Assembly (NCBI GenBank): GCA_020052615.1
Contig: JAGVOT010000098.1
Coordinates: 1 to 32,162, forward strand
DNA from: Nitrospirota bacterium
GTDB lineage: Bacteria; Nitrospirota; UBA9217
Direction: 5' to 3'
DNA: 32,162 bases
The translations under genes and the position numbers were made by a program. Numbering within the stretch: the stretch's first letter is position 1; every line of letters begins with the position of its first letter. This document shows positions 1-7,797 of this stretch, one piece after another. The notes under the pieces were generated by a model that saw only the letters and a list, made by a program, of their open reading frames with translations, ran no database searches and had not been told where the DNA came from.

Positions 1-23
1 ATTCCCCGCAGCTTGCTGCGGGG
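1..23. repeat. REP-like palindrome, copy 1
   Basis: CCCCGCAGC-TT-GCTGCGGGG is a perfect inverted repeat with a two-base centre, preceded by ATT. The same core recurs at 68-90 and 27573-27602, and partly at 6833-6854. The bases that follow (GCGAGCGATTA) also follow the copy near 27600, so the repeated unit is longer than the palindrome. Its role is unknown. It resembles extragenic REP elements. Confidence 0.8.
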
Positions 24-67
24 TTAGCGAGCGATTAGAATAAATAGTACTACCTTGAGGATCGAAG

Positions 68-90
68 ATTCCCCGCAGCTTGCTGCAGGG
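68..90. repeat. REP-like palindrome, copy 2
   Basis: Near-identical to copy 1 but with GCAGGG instead of GCGGGG in the right arm, so the hairpin is slightly imperfect. It lies 29 bases upstream of the flippase start. The following bases (AGCTTCAATC) resemble those after the partial copy near 6850. Confidence 0.75.
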
Positions 91-119
91 AGCTTCAATC
101 AGAGGATGACAACATCGAC

Positions 120-1688
120 ATGAGCGACTATTTCAACACCGGTCATTTGCTGACGGACCTGAAGCAGCGGGCCGTGAAAGGCGCGGGCTTCACGGTCCTC
201 TCCCAGGCATCGACCTTTGTGATGCACATCATCAGCACGGTGGTGCTTGCGCGGCTCCTGGCGCCTGACGATTTCGGTCTGGTCGCCATGGTCGTGACCT
301 TCAGCCTGCTGCTGCAGAACGTCGGCCTGAACGGCTTTACCGAGGCCATCATGCAGAAGGCGGAGCTGGACCAGCGGCTCGTGAGCACGCTCTTCTGGAT
401 CAACATCGCCATCAGCCTCGGGCTCACCCTTCTGTTCATGGCGGCCGCGCCGGTCCTGTCCTGGCTGTACCACGAGCCGCGGCTGGAGGCGATCGCCCTC
501 GGTTGTGCGCTTTCGATCATCTTCACCGGCCTCTCGAACATTCATGCAGCCCTGCTGAAGCGCAACATGGAGTTCAAGGTCACGTCGGCGATCTTCTTTG
601 CCGCGCGAACGGCGGGATTCCTGCTGGCCATCGGCCTGGCGTGGATGGGATGGGGCTACTGGGCGCTCGTCGTCAACACGGTCGCGCAGCCCTTCGTGTA
701 TGCGGTGTGCGTGTGGCTGTTCTGCAGCTGGCGGCCGGGCCTGCCCGCGCGCAACACCGGCGTGCGGTCCCTGGTCGTCTACGCGTCCCATGTCTACGGG
801 AACTTTTTCCTGAACTACAGCTCCCGCAACGCCGACATCCTGCTCGTCGGGCGCTATTTCGGCGCGCTCTCGCTGGGATTCTACAAGAAGGCCTACGATA
901 TCTTTGCGCTGCCGGTCAACCAGCTGACCGCGCCCCTGACCGATGTCGCCCTTTCCACGCTGAGCAGGCTGACCGGCGAGCCGGAGCGGTACCGGCGATA
1001 CTATCTCGATGCGGTCTCGATCCTCGCCTTCATCGGCATGGCGCTGAGCCTCCTGCTGACGGTCAATGCCCATGACCTGATCCTGCTGATCCTGGGGCCG
1101 CAGTGGACGAGCGCCGCCGACATCTTCATGTACTTCGGGCCGGGCGTCGGCATCCTGCTCATCTACTATACGAACAGCTGGCTGCATTTGTCGCTGGGAC
1201 GGGCCGACCGCCTGTTCCGCTGGGGCTTCGTCGAGCTGGTCGTGACGGTGCTTTCCTTTGTCCTGGGCATGCCCTTCGGCCCCGCCGGGGTCGCGGCCGC
1301 CTGGACCCTGTCGTTCTACCTGCTGACCGGCATCGGCCTGTGGTATGCAGGTCAGCCGATCCAGATCACCTTCGGCGCGGTGCTGGCCTCCATCTGGAGA
1401 TACGCCGTTGCCGCGCTTGCGGCGGGAGCAGCGTCCTACCATCTCTTTCGTTCCGTCGACGCGATCGCGGTTCCCTTTGGGAGCCTCAATATCGCCGTGC
1501 GCCTCCTGCTTTCCGGGGCGACCGGCCTGTCGCTGTACCTGCTCGTTACCCTGGCCCTGTACGGGGGGGCCAGCCCGATCACCCGGCTGCTGTCCCTTGC
1601 CGGGGACCTTGCCCCGGCCTGGATGACGCGGCGGCTGCCGAAGGGCGTGCGTGCCGATGACGCCAAGGGCGTGCAGATCGAGCTGTGA
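120..1688 (+). CDS. Wzx-like polysaccharide flippase (MOP superfamily)
   Basis: This is a 522-aa polytopic inner-membrane protein. The N-terminal cytoplasmic stretch is followed by a segment (VLSQASTFVMHIISTVVLARLL, split here by the first helix) typical of Polysacc_synt/WzxC-type lipid-linked oligosaccharide exporters. About 12-14 hydrophobic segments run to residue 500, with a charged C-terminal tail. The family flips undecaprenyl-linked glycan repeat units from the cytoplasm to the periplasm. Length fits the family (450-520 aa). ATG 120 is preceded by AGAGG at 101-105, a rather long spacing. An alternative ATG at 106 hits a stop after five codons. The secreted beta-helix protein and UDP-sugar dehydrogenase downstream suggest the tail of an exopolysaccharide cluster. 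The glycan cannot be told from sequence. Confidence 0.87.
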   Translation: MSDYFNTGHLLTDLKQRAVKGAGFTVLSQASTFVMHIISTVVLARLLAPDDFGLVAMVVTFSLLLQNVGLNGFTEAIMQKAELDQRLVSTLFWINIAISLGLTLLFMAAAPVLSWLYHEPRLEAIALGCALSIIFTGLSNIHAALLKRNMEFKVTSAIFFAARTAGFLLAIGLAWMGWGYWALVVNTVAQPFVYAVCVWLFCSWRPGLPARNTGVRSLVVYASHVYGNFFLNYSSRNADILLVGRYFGALSLGFYKKAYDIFALPVNQLTAPLTDVALSTLSRLTGEPERYRRYYLDAVSILAFIGMALSLLLTVNAHDLILLILGPQWTSAADIFMYFGPGVGILLIYYTNSWLHLSLGRADRLFRWGFVELVVTVLSFVLGMPFGPAGVAAAWTLSFYLLTGIGLWYAGQPIQITFGAVLASIWRYAVAALAAGAASYHLFRSVDAIAVPFGSLNIAVRLLLSGATGLSLYLLVTLALYGGASPITRLLSLAGDLAPAWMTRRLPKGVRADDAKGVQIEL

Positions 1689-1752
1689 CGCGGCGAAAGC
1701 GGCATGCAATGCGGTACGCGTAGAAGATCGATATTCTCGCAAAAAGGCAACC

Positions 1753-3723
1753 ATGAAAACACAGACACAGACAGGGAGGGGATGTGCGATCACGATCGCC
1801 GCAATGAGCATCGTGCATATTGCCTCCCTCTTCGCTGGGACAGCAGGGGCCGAGATCGTCGGTCCGGACCGCCGGATCACCTGGACGCCCGGCGTCTCCG
1901 GCGGCATTCCCCACCGGACGACCGTATGCGCGACGCTCCGTCCGTCGGGCGGCGATGATGGAGCTGCCATAGCGACGGCCGTCAAGAACTGTCCCGCCGA
2001 AGGCGTGGTCATGCTCAGCGCGGGGACGTTCACGCTTTTCAGCGGATTCAACGTCAACAAGAACGTCACGGTGCGCGGCGCCGGACCGGGCAGTACGATC
2101 CTGAACATCACGGGGTCGGGACACCAGAAGGTCAGCATGGGCGGTTCCGCGGGCATGACCGCCTCGATCGCGGTGACCGGCGGCCATACGCGGGGGTCCA
2201 CGAACATCACCGTTGCGGACGCATCGGCGATCACGGGGGGAGATTTCCTGCTGATCGACCAGAAGAACGACACCACCGAGACGACGGTCAATCATGTCGG
2301 GACGGGCGGCGCCTGCAAATGGTGCAACGACCTCGACGACGGAAGCGGCGACGGCACCCGGGCGCTCGGCCAGCTCATTCGGGTCGCCGGGAAAAGCTTT
2401 TTCGGAAATACCCTTACCCTCGAGAAGGGCCTGTACTGGAACTATGTCGCCGCGGCGGCGCCGGGCGTGCGAAAGCTCGAATCCCTGGTGGACGGTGCGG
2501 GCATCGAGGACCTCCAGGTTACGCAGGGAACCGCCTATCCCGTCAGGAACCTGATCACCATGACCCACTGTTCGAACTGCTGGATAAAGAACGTGGAGCT
2601 CAAGAACGGCAGACAACGGCATCTGGAAGTGACGTACAGCTACCAGTTCGAGGTCCGCGACAGTTATTTTCATCTCGCCGACAGTTACGGCCAGGACCAC
2701 GGCTATTGCGTGTCCCTCTGGGACGGGGCCACCGATGGCCTGGTCGAGAACAACATCATGGCAGAGTGCCTGCTCGCGGTGGCCTTCAACGGCCCCTGCG
2801 CAGGCAACGTCATTGCCTACAATTACAGCACCGACGTTCAGTATACCAACAGCCCCACCTTCCAGGAGGGGGATTTCGCCACCCATGGCGCCCATCCCTA
2901 CTTCAACCTGTTCGAGGGCAACCTGGGCATCATGGCCCAGCACGACAACTACTGGGGATCGTCGTCGCACAACGTCTGGTTCAGGAACCGTTTGTTCGGC
3001 TGGCAGCCGGGCAGGACCGACGATCTCCATGCTGCGCTTCTCGACGCTCAGCAGACCTATTTGACCTTTGTGGGGAATATCCTCGGGACGCCCCATATCA
3101 GGCCGGCCTATGTGCGGTACGAGACCGAGAACCTGACGGCAGACTGCTATGCCAACAGGCCGGACATCTACAAGCTCGGGTATCAGGGAGGCACCGGCGA
3201 CTGCAGCGCGTCAGGCAACGATCCCCAAACCAAGGCCACGCTCATGCGGCACGGCAATTATGATTATTTCAACAGGGCGGTCCTGTGGGAACCTGCCATC
3301 GCCGACCGGAACATCCCGGACTCGCTGTATCTGAGCGGCAAGCCGGGCTGGTGGGGAAATCTGACCTGGCCGCCCGTTAATCCGCTGAAAGATCCATCGA
3401 CCTTCGGCAACATCACCATTCCCGCCAGGGAGCGGTATCTCAGGGCCGCTGTTGCCACGCCTCCGGCCGCCGCGTATACCGTGACGCCCTCGGCGGGACC
3501 GAACGGCAGCTTCAGTCCGAACACCGCGCGAATGGTGAACGACGGAGAAACGGCTCAGTTTACCGTGACCCCCGCCGCCGGCTATGCGGCGGCCGTCGGA
3601 GGGGCCTGCGGCGGCACTCTGACGGGGACGACGTATACGACCAGTGCGATCAAGGCGGATTGTACGGTCGCGGCGACGTTCGCCGCGCTCCCGGGAAGCC
3701 CGGAGCCGCGCAGCTCGCCCTAG
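1753..3723 (+). CDS. Secreted right-handed parallel beta-helix (pectate-lyase-like) protein
   Basis: This is a 656-aa protein with an N-terminal signal peptide (basic start, hydrophobic core about residues 12-30, Ala-rich cleavage near 35). Residues about 60-110 contain a Pectate_lyase_3-like entry (DDGAAIATAVKNCP then VVMLSAGTFTL, VTVRGAGPGSTIL). A long region to about 560 has repeated short strands with N and G turns, as expected for a parallel beta-helix. Residues about 575-650 are a divergent InlB B-repeat-like domain (YTVTPSAGPNGSFSP, then a Cys-containing GGACGGTLTG turn). The frame is open from 1651, but ATG 1753 gives the signal peptide and has AAAGG upstream. The family includes polysaccharide lyases, epimerases and glycan-binding proteins. 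Placement after a flippase suggests trimming or modification of an exported polysaccharide. No catalytic residues are assigned. Confidence 0.75.
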   Translation: MKTQTQTGRGCAITIAAMSIVHIASLFAGTAGAEIVGPDRRITWTPGVSGGIPHRTTVCATLRPSGGDDGAAIATAVKNCPAEGVVMLSAGTFTLFSGFNVNKNVTVRGAGPGSTILNITGSGHQKVSMGGSAGMTASIAVTGGHTRGSTNITVADASAITGGDFLLIDQKNDTTETTVNHVGTGGACKWCNDLDDGSGDGTRALGQLIRVAGKSFFGNTLTLEKGLYWNYVAAAAPGVRKLESLVDGAGIEDLQVTQGTAYPVRNLITMTHCSNCWIKNVELKNGRQRHLEVTYSYQFEVRDSYFHLADSYGQDHGYCVSLWDGATDGLVENNIMAECLLAVAFNGPCAGNVIAYNYSTDVQYTNSPTFQEGDFATHGAHPYFNLFEGNLGIMAQHDNYWGSSSHNVWFRNRLFGWQPGRTDDLHAALLDAQQTYLTFVGNILGTPHIRPAYVRYETENLTADCYANRPDIYKLGYQGGTGDCSASGNDPQTKATLMRHGNYDYFNRAVLWEPAIADRNIPDSLYLSGKPGWWGNLTWPPVNPLKDPSTFGNITIPARERYLRAAVATPPAAAYTVTPSAGPNGSFSPNTARMVNDGETAQFTVTPAAGYAAAVGGACGGTLTGTTYTTSAIKADCTVAATFAALPGSPEPRSSP

Positions 3724-3780
3724 TGCTCCGCATCACCATGCGACCTTACACCGGATCACCGCACATGAGTGCGGCAGTTC

Positions 3781-4650
3781 ATGACGCGCATAGCATTCAT
3801 ACGGGGGAATGACCGGCGGGCGAACGTCAGGCGGGCGCTTGTTCCGCTCGTCGGCGACATTGCGAGGGAGCTTCGCTTCCGGCAGCCCCTCATCAAGCCA
3901 AATCTCGTTTCCTCACGGCTCCCCCTTGCAGCGAGCCATGTGGACCAGGTCCGGGGCATCCTCGACATTATCAGTACGGTGTACGCCGGCAAGATCCTGA
4001 TCGCAGAGGCATCGTGCCACGATACGCTGAGCGCATACAGGAACTTCGGCTATACGGCCCTGATCGATGAGTACAATGTGGAACTGGTGGACCTCGGCGG
4101 GCAGGAGTATCGGCCGGTGCAGGTGAGCGGGCCCGGGGGAACGAGCCGGACGCTGCGGATCTCCCGCCAGCTGGCCGATGAACGGTACTACCGGATCTCT
4201 GCTGCGAAGATCAAGACCCACGATACGGTCGTCGTATCGCTGTCGATCAAGAATATGGCCATGGCGGCCGTGCACAAGGGCGACCGGAAAGCGGTGCACT
4301 GCAGCTATGGAACGGCGAATCGAAATATCGCGGAGATCGCAGAGCACGTCTGGCCGGACCTGGCCGTGATCGACGGGATGGTCGGCATGGAAGGGGACGG
4401 GCCAACCCGCGGCGAACCGGTCTCCCTGGGCGTGGCCCTTGCCGGGACCGACGCATTGGCTGCGGATACGATGGCCTGCGCATTCATCGGAGTGGACGTC
4501 CACGACGTGGGATACCTTCACTATTGCGCGCAACGGGGACTCGGCGCGGCACTCCGGGACCAGATCGAGATCGCCGGGGACCGCTTTGCTCCCCGCGAAA
4601 GGCCGCTGCGGCTGCATCGTACTGTGCGGGCGCAATGCGCCTGGAAATGA
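3781..4650 (+). CDS. DUF362 domain protein
   Basis: This is a 289-aa soluble protein. Recognisable DUF362 signatures are an early PLIKPNLV motif (about residue 37), a central AAKIKTHDTVVVSLSIKNM block and a late DALAADTMACAFIG block. DUF362 proteins are poorly characterised. Some longer members carry ferredoxin domains, but no CxxCxxC cluster is present here. The first ATG in frame is 3781. A GTG at 3769 would add four residues, and neither has a convincing Shine-Dalgarno. It lies between a secreted beta-helix protein and wbpA, so it may be part of the exopolysaccharide cluster, but no activity can be assigned. Confidence 0.75.
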   Translation: MTRIAFIRGNDRRANVRRALVPLVGDIARELRFRQPLIKPNLVSSRLPLAASHVDQVRGILDIISTVYAGKILIAEASCHDTLSAYRNFGYTALIDEYNVELVDLGGQEYRPVQVSGPGGTSRTLRISRQLADERYYRISAAKIKTHDTVVVSLSIKNMAMAAVHKGDRKAVHCSYGTANRNIAEIAEHVWPDLAVIDGMVGMEGDGPTRGEPVSLGVALAGTDALAADTMACAFIGVDVHDVGYLHYCAQRGLGAALRDQIEIAGDRFAPRERPLRLHRTVRAQCAWK

Positions 4651-4775
4651 GGAACGGCCGGGCGGGAGAAGAGCAGCGGATCGGGTGGCCCGCCGCCCCC
4701 TCCCGCATCCATGCGCGGGCATCGAGAGCGTGCCGGGTGAACAGGTGCGGCTCCGTCCCGGGAAAGGAAAACATC

Positions 4776-6083
4776 ATGCATGTGCTTGAGAAGATTGCGG
4801 CAAGAAGCGCGACGGTCGGTGTCATCGGGCTGGGCTATGCAGGCCTCCCGCTCGTCATACAGTTCGTGAAAGCGGGATTCAAGTGCTATGGCTTCGACGT
4901 CGACCGGGAGAAGATCAAGTGCCTGGAAATGGGGACGTCCTATATCAAGCATATTCCCGATGAAGAAATGCAGCTGCTCAAGGCCAATGGCGGCTTTCAC
5001 CCGACGACCGATTTCGCGCACCTGAAACAGACGGATTGCGTCATCATCTGCGTGCCGACGCCGCTCAATCACAACCGGGAACCGGACCTCTCCTATGTCC
5101 TCAAGACGACGAAAGCGATCGCGACGCATCTTCATCGGGGACAGCTGGTGGTGCTCGAGTCCACGACCTATCCGGGAACGACCGATGGGGACATGAGAAA
5201 GGTCCTCGAAGCGACCGGCATGAAGGCGGGCAGGGATTTCTACCTTGCCTATTCCCCGGAACGTGAGGACCCGAACAATCAGCAGTATTCCACCATGACG
5301 ATCCCGAAGATCGTCGGGGGCTACACGCCCGCGTGCCTGAAGGTCGCCAATGCCCTGTACAGCGCCGTGGTGCACAAGACCGTTCCGGTAGCCTCAACGC
5401 GGATAGCGGAGGCGGCAAAGCTCCTCGAGAGCATCTATCGCGCCGTGAACATCGGCCTGGTGAACGAGCTCAAGGTCCTGTTCGACCGGATGAACATCGA
5501 CATCCATGCGGTGATCGAGGCGGCGAAGACCAAGCCGTTCGGATACCAGGCGTTCTATCCCGGGCCGGGCCTCGGCGGCCGCTGCATCCCCACGGACCCC
5601 TTCTACCTCACCTGGAAGGCGCGGGAGTTCGATTTTCATACGAAATTCATCGAGCTGGCGGAGGAGGTCAACACCTCGATGCCGTACTATGTGGTGGAGA
5701 AGATCGTCGACGCCCTGAACAGGAACGATATGGTCATCGCGAACGCGAAAGTGCTCATTCTGGGGCTGACGTACAAAAAGGACATCGATGACACGCGGGG
5801 ATCCCCGTCCCTGAAACTGATCGAGCTCCTGACGCAAAAAGGGGCGGCGGTCGATTACAATGATCCCTATATCCCCCGCGCACAGAAACTGCATATCGAT
5901 GACGTCAAGCGGGAATCGGTGCCCCTTACCCGGGATACGCTCCAGAAGTACGATTGCGTCGTGATCTCGACAGACCACTCATGCTATGACTATGAGCTGA
6001 TCGTCAAGAACGCAGCGCTGGTCGTTGACACGCGCAACGCAGTGAATGGATTTCACAAGATGGGAACCGTTGTCAGGGCATGA
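4776..6083 (+). CDS. wbpA: UDP-N-acetyl-hexosamine dehydrogenase (WbpA/TviB type)
   Basis: This 435-aa protein belongs to the UDP-glucose/GDP-mannose dehydrogenase family, which performs two-step NAD-dependent oxidation of the sugar C6 to a uronic acid. It has an N-terminal Rossmann motif VGVIGLGYAGLP (about residues 14-25), a central helical domain, the catalytic cysteine in GGRCIPTDP (Cys270) and a C-terminal domain with LILGLTYKKDIDDTRGSP. The spacing and the PDLSYV and SPEREDP motifs fit UDP-GlcNAc/UDP-ManNAc dehydrogenases such as WbpA and TviB better than UDP-glucose dehydrogenase. The frame is open from 4524. ATG 4776 is chosen for its GGAAAGGAAA Shine-Dalgarno and for starting at the conserved N-terminus. 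It would supply a UDP-hexuronic acid precursor for a surface polysaccharide. Confidence 0.9.
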   Translation: MHVLEKIAARSATVGVIGLGYAGLPLVIQFVKAGFKCYGFDVDREKIKCLEMGTSYIKHIPDEEMQLLKANGGFHPTTDFAHLKQTDCVIICVPTPLNHNREPDLSYVLKTTKAIATHLHRGQLVVLESTTYPGTTDGDMRKVLEATGMKAGRDFYLAYSPEREDPNNQQYSTMTIPKIVGGYTPACLKVANALYSAVVHKTVPVASTRIAEAAKLLESIYRAVNIGLVNELKVLFDRMNIDIHAVIEAAKTKPFGYQAFYPGPGLGGRCIPTDPFYLTWKAREFDFHTKFIELAEEVNTSMPYYVVEKIVDALNRNDMVIANAKVLILGLTYKKDIDDTRGSPSLKLIELLTQKGAAVDYNDPYIPRAQKLHIDDVKRESVPLTRDTLQKYDCVVISTDHSCYDYELIVKNAALVVDTRNAVNGFHKMGTVVRA

Positions 6084-6135
6084 AGGAGGCAGGAAGGGGG
6101 ATCACGTCATGTGGTCTTGCGCGTCGCCGGGGAAA

Positions 6136-6168
6136 CGCCCCTGCCGCTGTCCGGCAGCAGCAGGGGCG
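6136..6168 (-). terminator. Stem-loop between convergent genes
   Basis: CGCCCCTGC and GCAGGGGCG form a perfect 9-bp stem, extended inside by GCTG/CAGC after one mismatch, with loop TCCGG. It lies between the ends of wbpA (+) and the FN3 lipoprotein (-). On the minus strand the hairpin is followed by only a short GTTTCC run, so it is at best a weak intrinsic terminator. It may serve both directions. Confidence 0.5.
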
Positions 6169-6177
6169 CAGGGAGAA

Positions 6178-6624
6178 CTAGCCGATGATCTTGCTTACGA
6201 CCGTCGAATAATCGCTTTCGTTGCCGTTCGCATCGTAGGCGGTCACGGTAAAATAGTACATCTGCCCCTTGGTGAGCCCGCCCAGCTCGCAGGAGCTCAC
6301 CGGGCCAACGTCTACGGAGGTGTAGACGCCCGGGGCGTTCCCGTAGTAGACCTTGTATCCGCCGAGAGCGGTGAGCGGTGTGCCGTCCACATTGGTCAAC
6401 GGCGCTGCCCAGCTCAGGGTCGCTGATCCCGTTGCTGCCGGCGGCGGCACATTCGTCGCTGTTGCCGGCGGCTGCACACCCGACGAGACGGCCCCGCCGC
6501 ATCCGTACAGTGAAAACGAAACGATAACAAACGCGGCAAAAGAGAGCATGCCGAGGCGAAGCATGTGCCGTTGCTCGCGAGAGGCTCTTTTATAAACAGA
6601 CAGCGCAGTAATAAGTGCAGCCAT
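6178..6624 (-). CDS. Small lipoprotein with one fibronectin type III domain
   Basis: This is a 148-aa protein. ATG 6624 has a near-ideal AAGGAGGT Shine-Dalgarno eight bases upstream. A basic n-region of about 20 residues precedes a hydrophobic stretch (LGMLSFAAFVIVSFSLYGC) ending in a LYGC lipobox, so it should be a membrane-anchored lipoprotein. After a Pro/Ala linker, residues about 65-148 form an FN3 fold (ATLSWAAPL, GYKVYYG, YYFTVTAYDANGNES). Such domains bind surfaces or carbohydrate. The upstream region carries a perfect TGTGA-N6-TCACA palindrome centred 41.5 bases before a plausible start site, as in class II Crp/Fnr activation. An internal ATG 20 codons later is a possible alternative start. 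Confidence 0.75.
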   Translation of the reverse strand: MAALITALSVYKRASREQRHMLRLGMLSFAAFVIVSFSLYGCGGAVSSGVQPPATATNVPPPAATGSATLSWAAPLTNVDGTPLTALGGYKVYYGNAPGVYTSVDVGPVSSCELGGLTKGQMYYFTVTAYDANGNESDYSTVVSKIIG

Positions 6625-6707
6625 TTCTTTGTACCTCCTTAAGATCCGCAGCATGGTGACAGGCGCCTGCTCGAGAAACCTGTCCGTTCCTGTACAAAAC
6701 TGACAGC

Positions 6708-6713
6708 AGAATA
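6708..6713 (-). promoter_or_regulatory. Candidate -10 element of the FN3 lipoprotein gene
   Basis: On the minus strand this reads TATTCT. A start about seven bases downstream (near 6701) would put the TGTGA-N6-TCACA palindrome at -41.5, the class II activator position. There is no good -35 box, as expected for an activator-dependent promoter. The assignment is inferred from spacing only. Confidence 0.4.
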
Positions 6714-6734
6714 CAATTACATCGTCGGAATCTA

Positions 6735-6750
6735 TGTGATTGTGATCACA
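6735..6750. promoter_or_regulatory. Crp/Fnr-family operator TGTGA-N6-TCACA
   Basis: TGTGATTGTGATCACA matches the E. coli CRP consensus at all ten arm positions, and the flanking A and T extend the symmetry by one base each side. It sits between the divergent lipoprotein and Crp/Fnr genes. The neighbouring regulator has the CRP-like recognition-helix residues that read TGTGA, so it is the natural candidate ligand. Binding is inferred. Confidence 0.75.
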
Positions 6751-6832
6751 TGATGGATAAATAAAAAAGCGCTCCAAGAATATGATAGGCAATGGAAAAT
6801 ATGCGACGATCGGGCTTGATGTTGATGATAAT

Positions 6833-6854
6833 ACAGCTTGCTGCAGGAAGTTTC
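6833..6854. repeat. Partial REP-like repeat
   Basis: ACAGCTTGCTGCAGGAAGTTTC shares the AGCTTGCTGCAGG core and the following purine-rich tail with the copy at 68-100, but lacks the CCCC/GGGG outer arms. It is probably a decayed copy. Confidence 0.45.
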
Positions 6855-6926
6855 ATCGGTGAACACAGGTCGTGAATGATGCGTACTAAGACAAGCAAAA
6901 GGACCGTTGCAGACCGGAGGAAGAAA

Positions 6927-7655
6927 ATGTCCCGCTCAGACGCACGATCGGTCGCGGAAGTCCCCAGCCACGCCAAACGCGGAGGGAACGGCATTCTCAA
7001 GGATATCGAGCTCTTTGCTTCAATTGCCGACAAGGACCTGAAGCAGATCAAGGAGCATCTCGTCCTGCGGGATTTCAAAAAGAACCAGACGATCCTTCAT
7101 GAAGAAGAAACGAACGATTTCATGTATATCATCATCCATGGCAAGGTCAAGATCTCCCGTGTCGGTCGTGATGGAAAGGAGGCGATCCTCTCCCTGCACG
7201 GTTCGGGAGAGTTCTTCGGAGAGCTGTCCCTGATCGACGGCAGGACATCGCCGGCCGCTGTTCTGGCGGTCGAGAATTCGAACGTGGCGATCATCTCAAA
7301 AGACCACTTCTACGATTTGCTGTATACACAGCGAAGGGTGATGGAAAATCTTCTCAAGATCCTGTGCTCGCGGCTCCGGGACGCATGGCAAAAGATAGAG
7401 ATGCTGACCTTCAACGACGCGGCACAGCGAATGAAGATGCTGCTGAACATGCTCTCGGAAACGTACGGCGAAAAGACCCCGGAGGGAACGGTATTGCGGG
7501 TGAGGCTGATGCATCAGGATCTGGCGGACATGGCCGGCCTGACGCGCGAGACCGTTACGAGAGTGCTCGATAAATGGAAAAAGAACGGAGAGATAGAAGT
7601 GCTTCGCAGCAAGCAGATTCGCCTCAACGATGAGTTTTATTCGATCGAGATCTAG
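6927..7655 (+). CDS. Crp/Fnr-family transcriptional regulator
   Basis: This is a 242-aa protein. Residues about 22-140 form a cyclic-nucleotide-binding-like beta-roll (GILKDIELFASI, QTILHEEETNDFMYIIIHG, FFGELSLIDG), followed by a dimerisation helix and a C-terminal HTH_Crp domain. The recognition helix contains R207-E208-T-V-T-R212, the residues that in E. coli CRP contact TGTGA. No Fe-S cysteines are present, so it is not an FNR oxygen sensor. The ligand pocket keeps FGE but has SP where CRP has RS, so cAMP may not be the ligand. ATG 6927 is chosen because GGAGG lies six bases upstream. The frame is open to ATG 6876, which lacks a Shine-Dalgarno. The adjacent perfect palindrome suggests autoregulation and control of the divergent lipoprotein. 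Confidence 0.88.
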   Translation: MSRSDARSVAEVPSHAKRGGNGILKDIELFASIADKDLKQIKEHLVLRDFKKNQTILHEEETNDFMYIIIHGKVKISRVGRDGKEAILSLHGSGEFFGELSLIDGRTSPAAVLAVENSNVAIISKDHFYDLLYTQRRVMENLLKILCSRLRDAWQKIEMLTFNDAAQRMKMLLNMLSETYGEKTPEGTVLRVRLMHQDLADMAGLTRETVTRVLDKWKKNGEIEVLRSKQIRLNDEFYSIEI

Positions 7656-7797
7656 GAAGTCTCTGCCGACCATGAAACGGGGCCGCCGGCATGCCGGGGA
7701 GGGGACCATGGCAACATCCGATCTGCTGAATGCGGGCCCTGCCCGTCGCTTCGTGCCGGCTGATCCGAGGGGGGCGGGAGAGAGGCGGACCGCGGTC

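Larger units (their letters stand above)
6625..6926. other. Divergent intergenic region
   Basis: This 302-base gap lies between the FN3 lipoprotein (-) and the Crp/Fnr gene (+). It holds the Crp-type palindrome (6735-6750), a possible minus-strand -10 element (6708-6713) and a partial REP-like repeat (6833-6854). No gene is convincing in it. Confidence 0.7.

Noticed and set aside
99-2291. 730-codon open frame on the minus strand
   Set aside because: It is antisense to the flippase and beta-helix genes, Arg/Pro/Gln-rich and low-complexity in translation, and arises from high GC. The plus-strand genes have clear family motifs.
1579-3096. 505-codon minus-strand open frame
   Set aside because: It is antisense to the beta-helix gene with no domain and no ribosome site.
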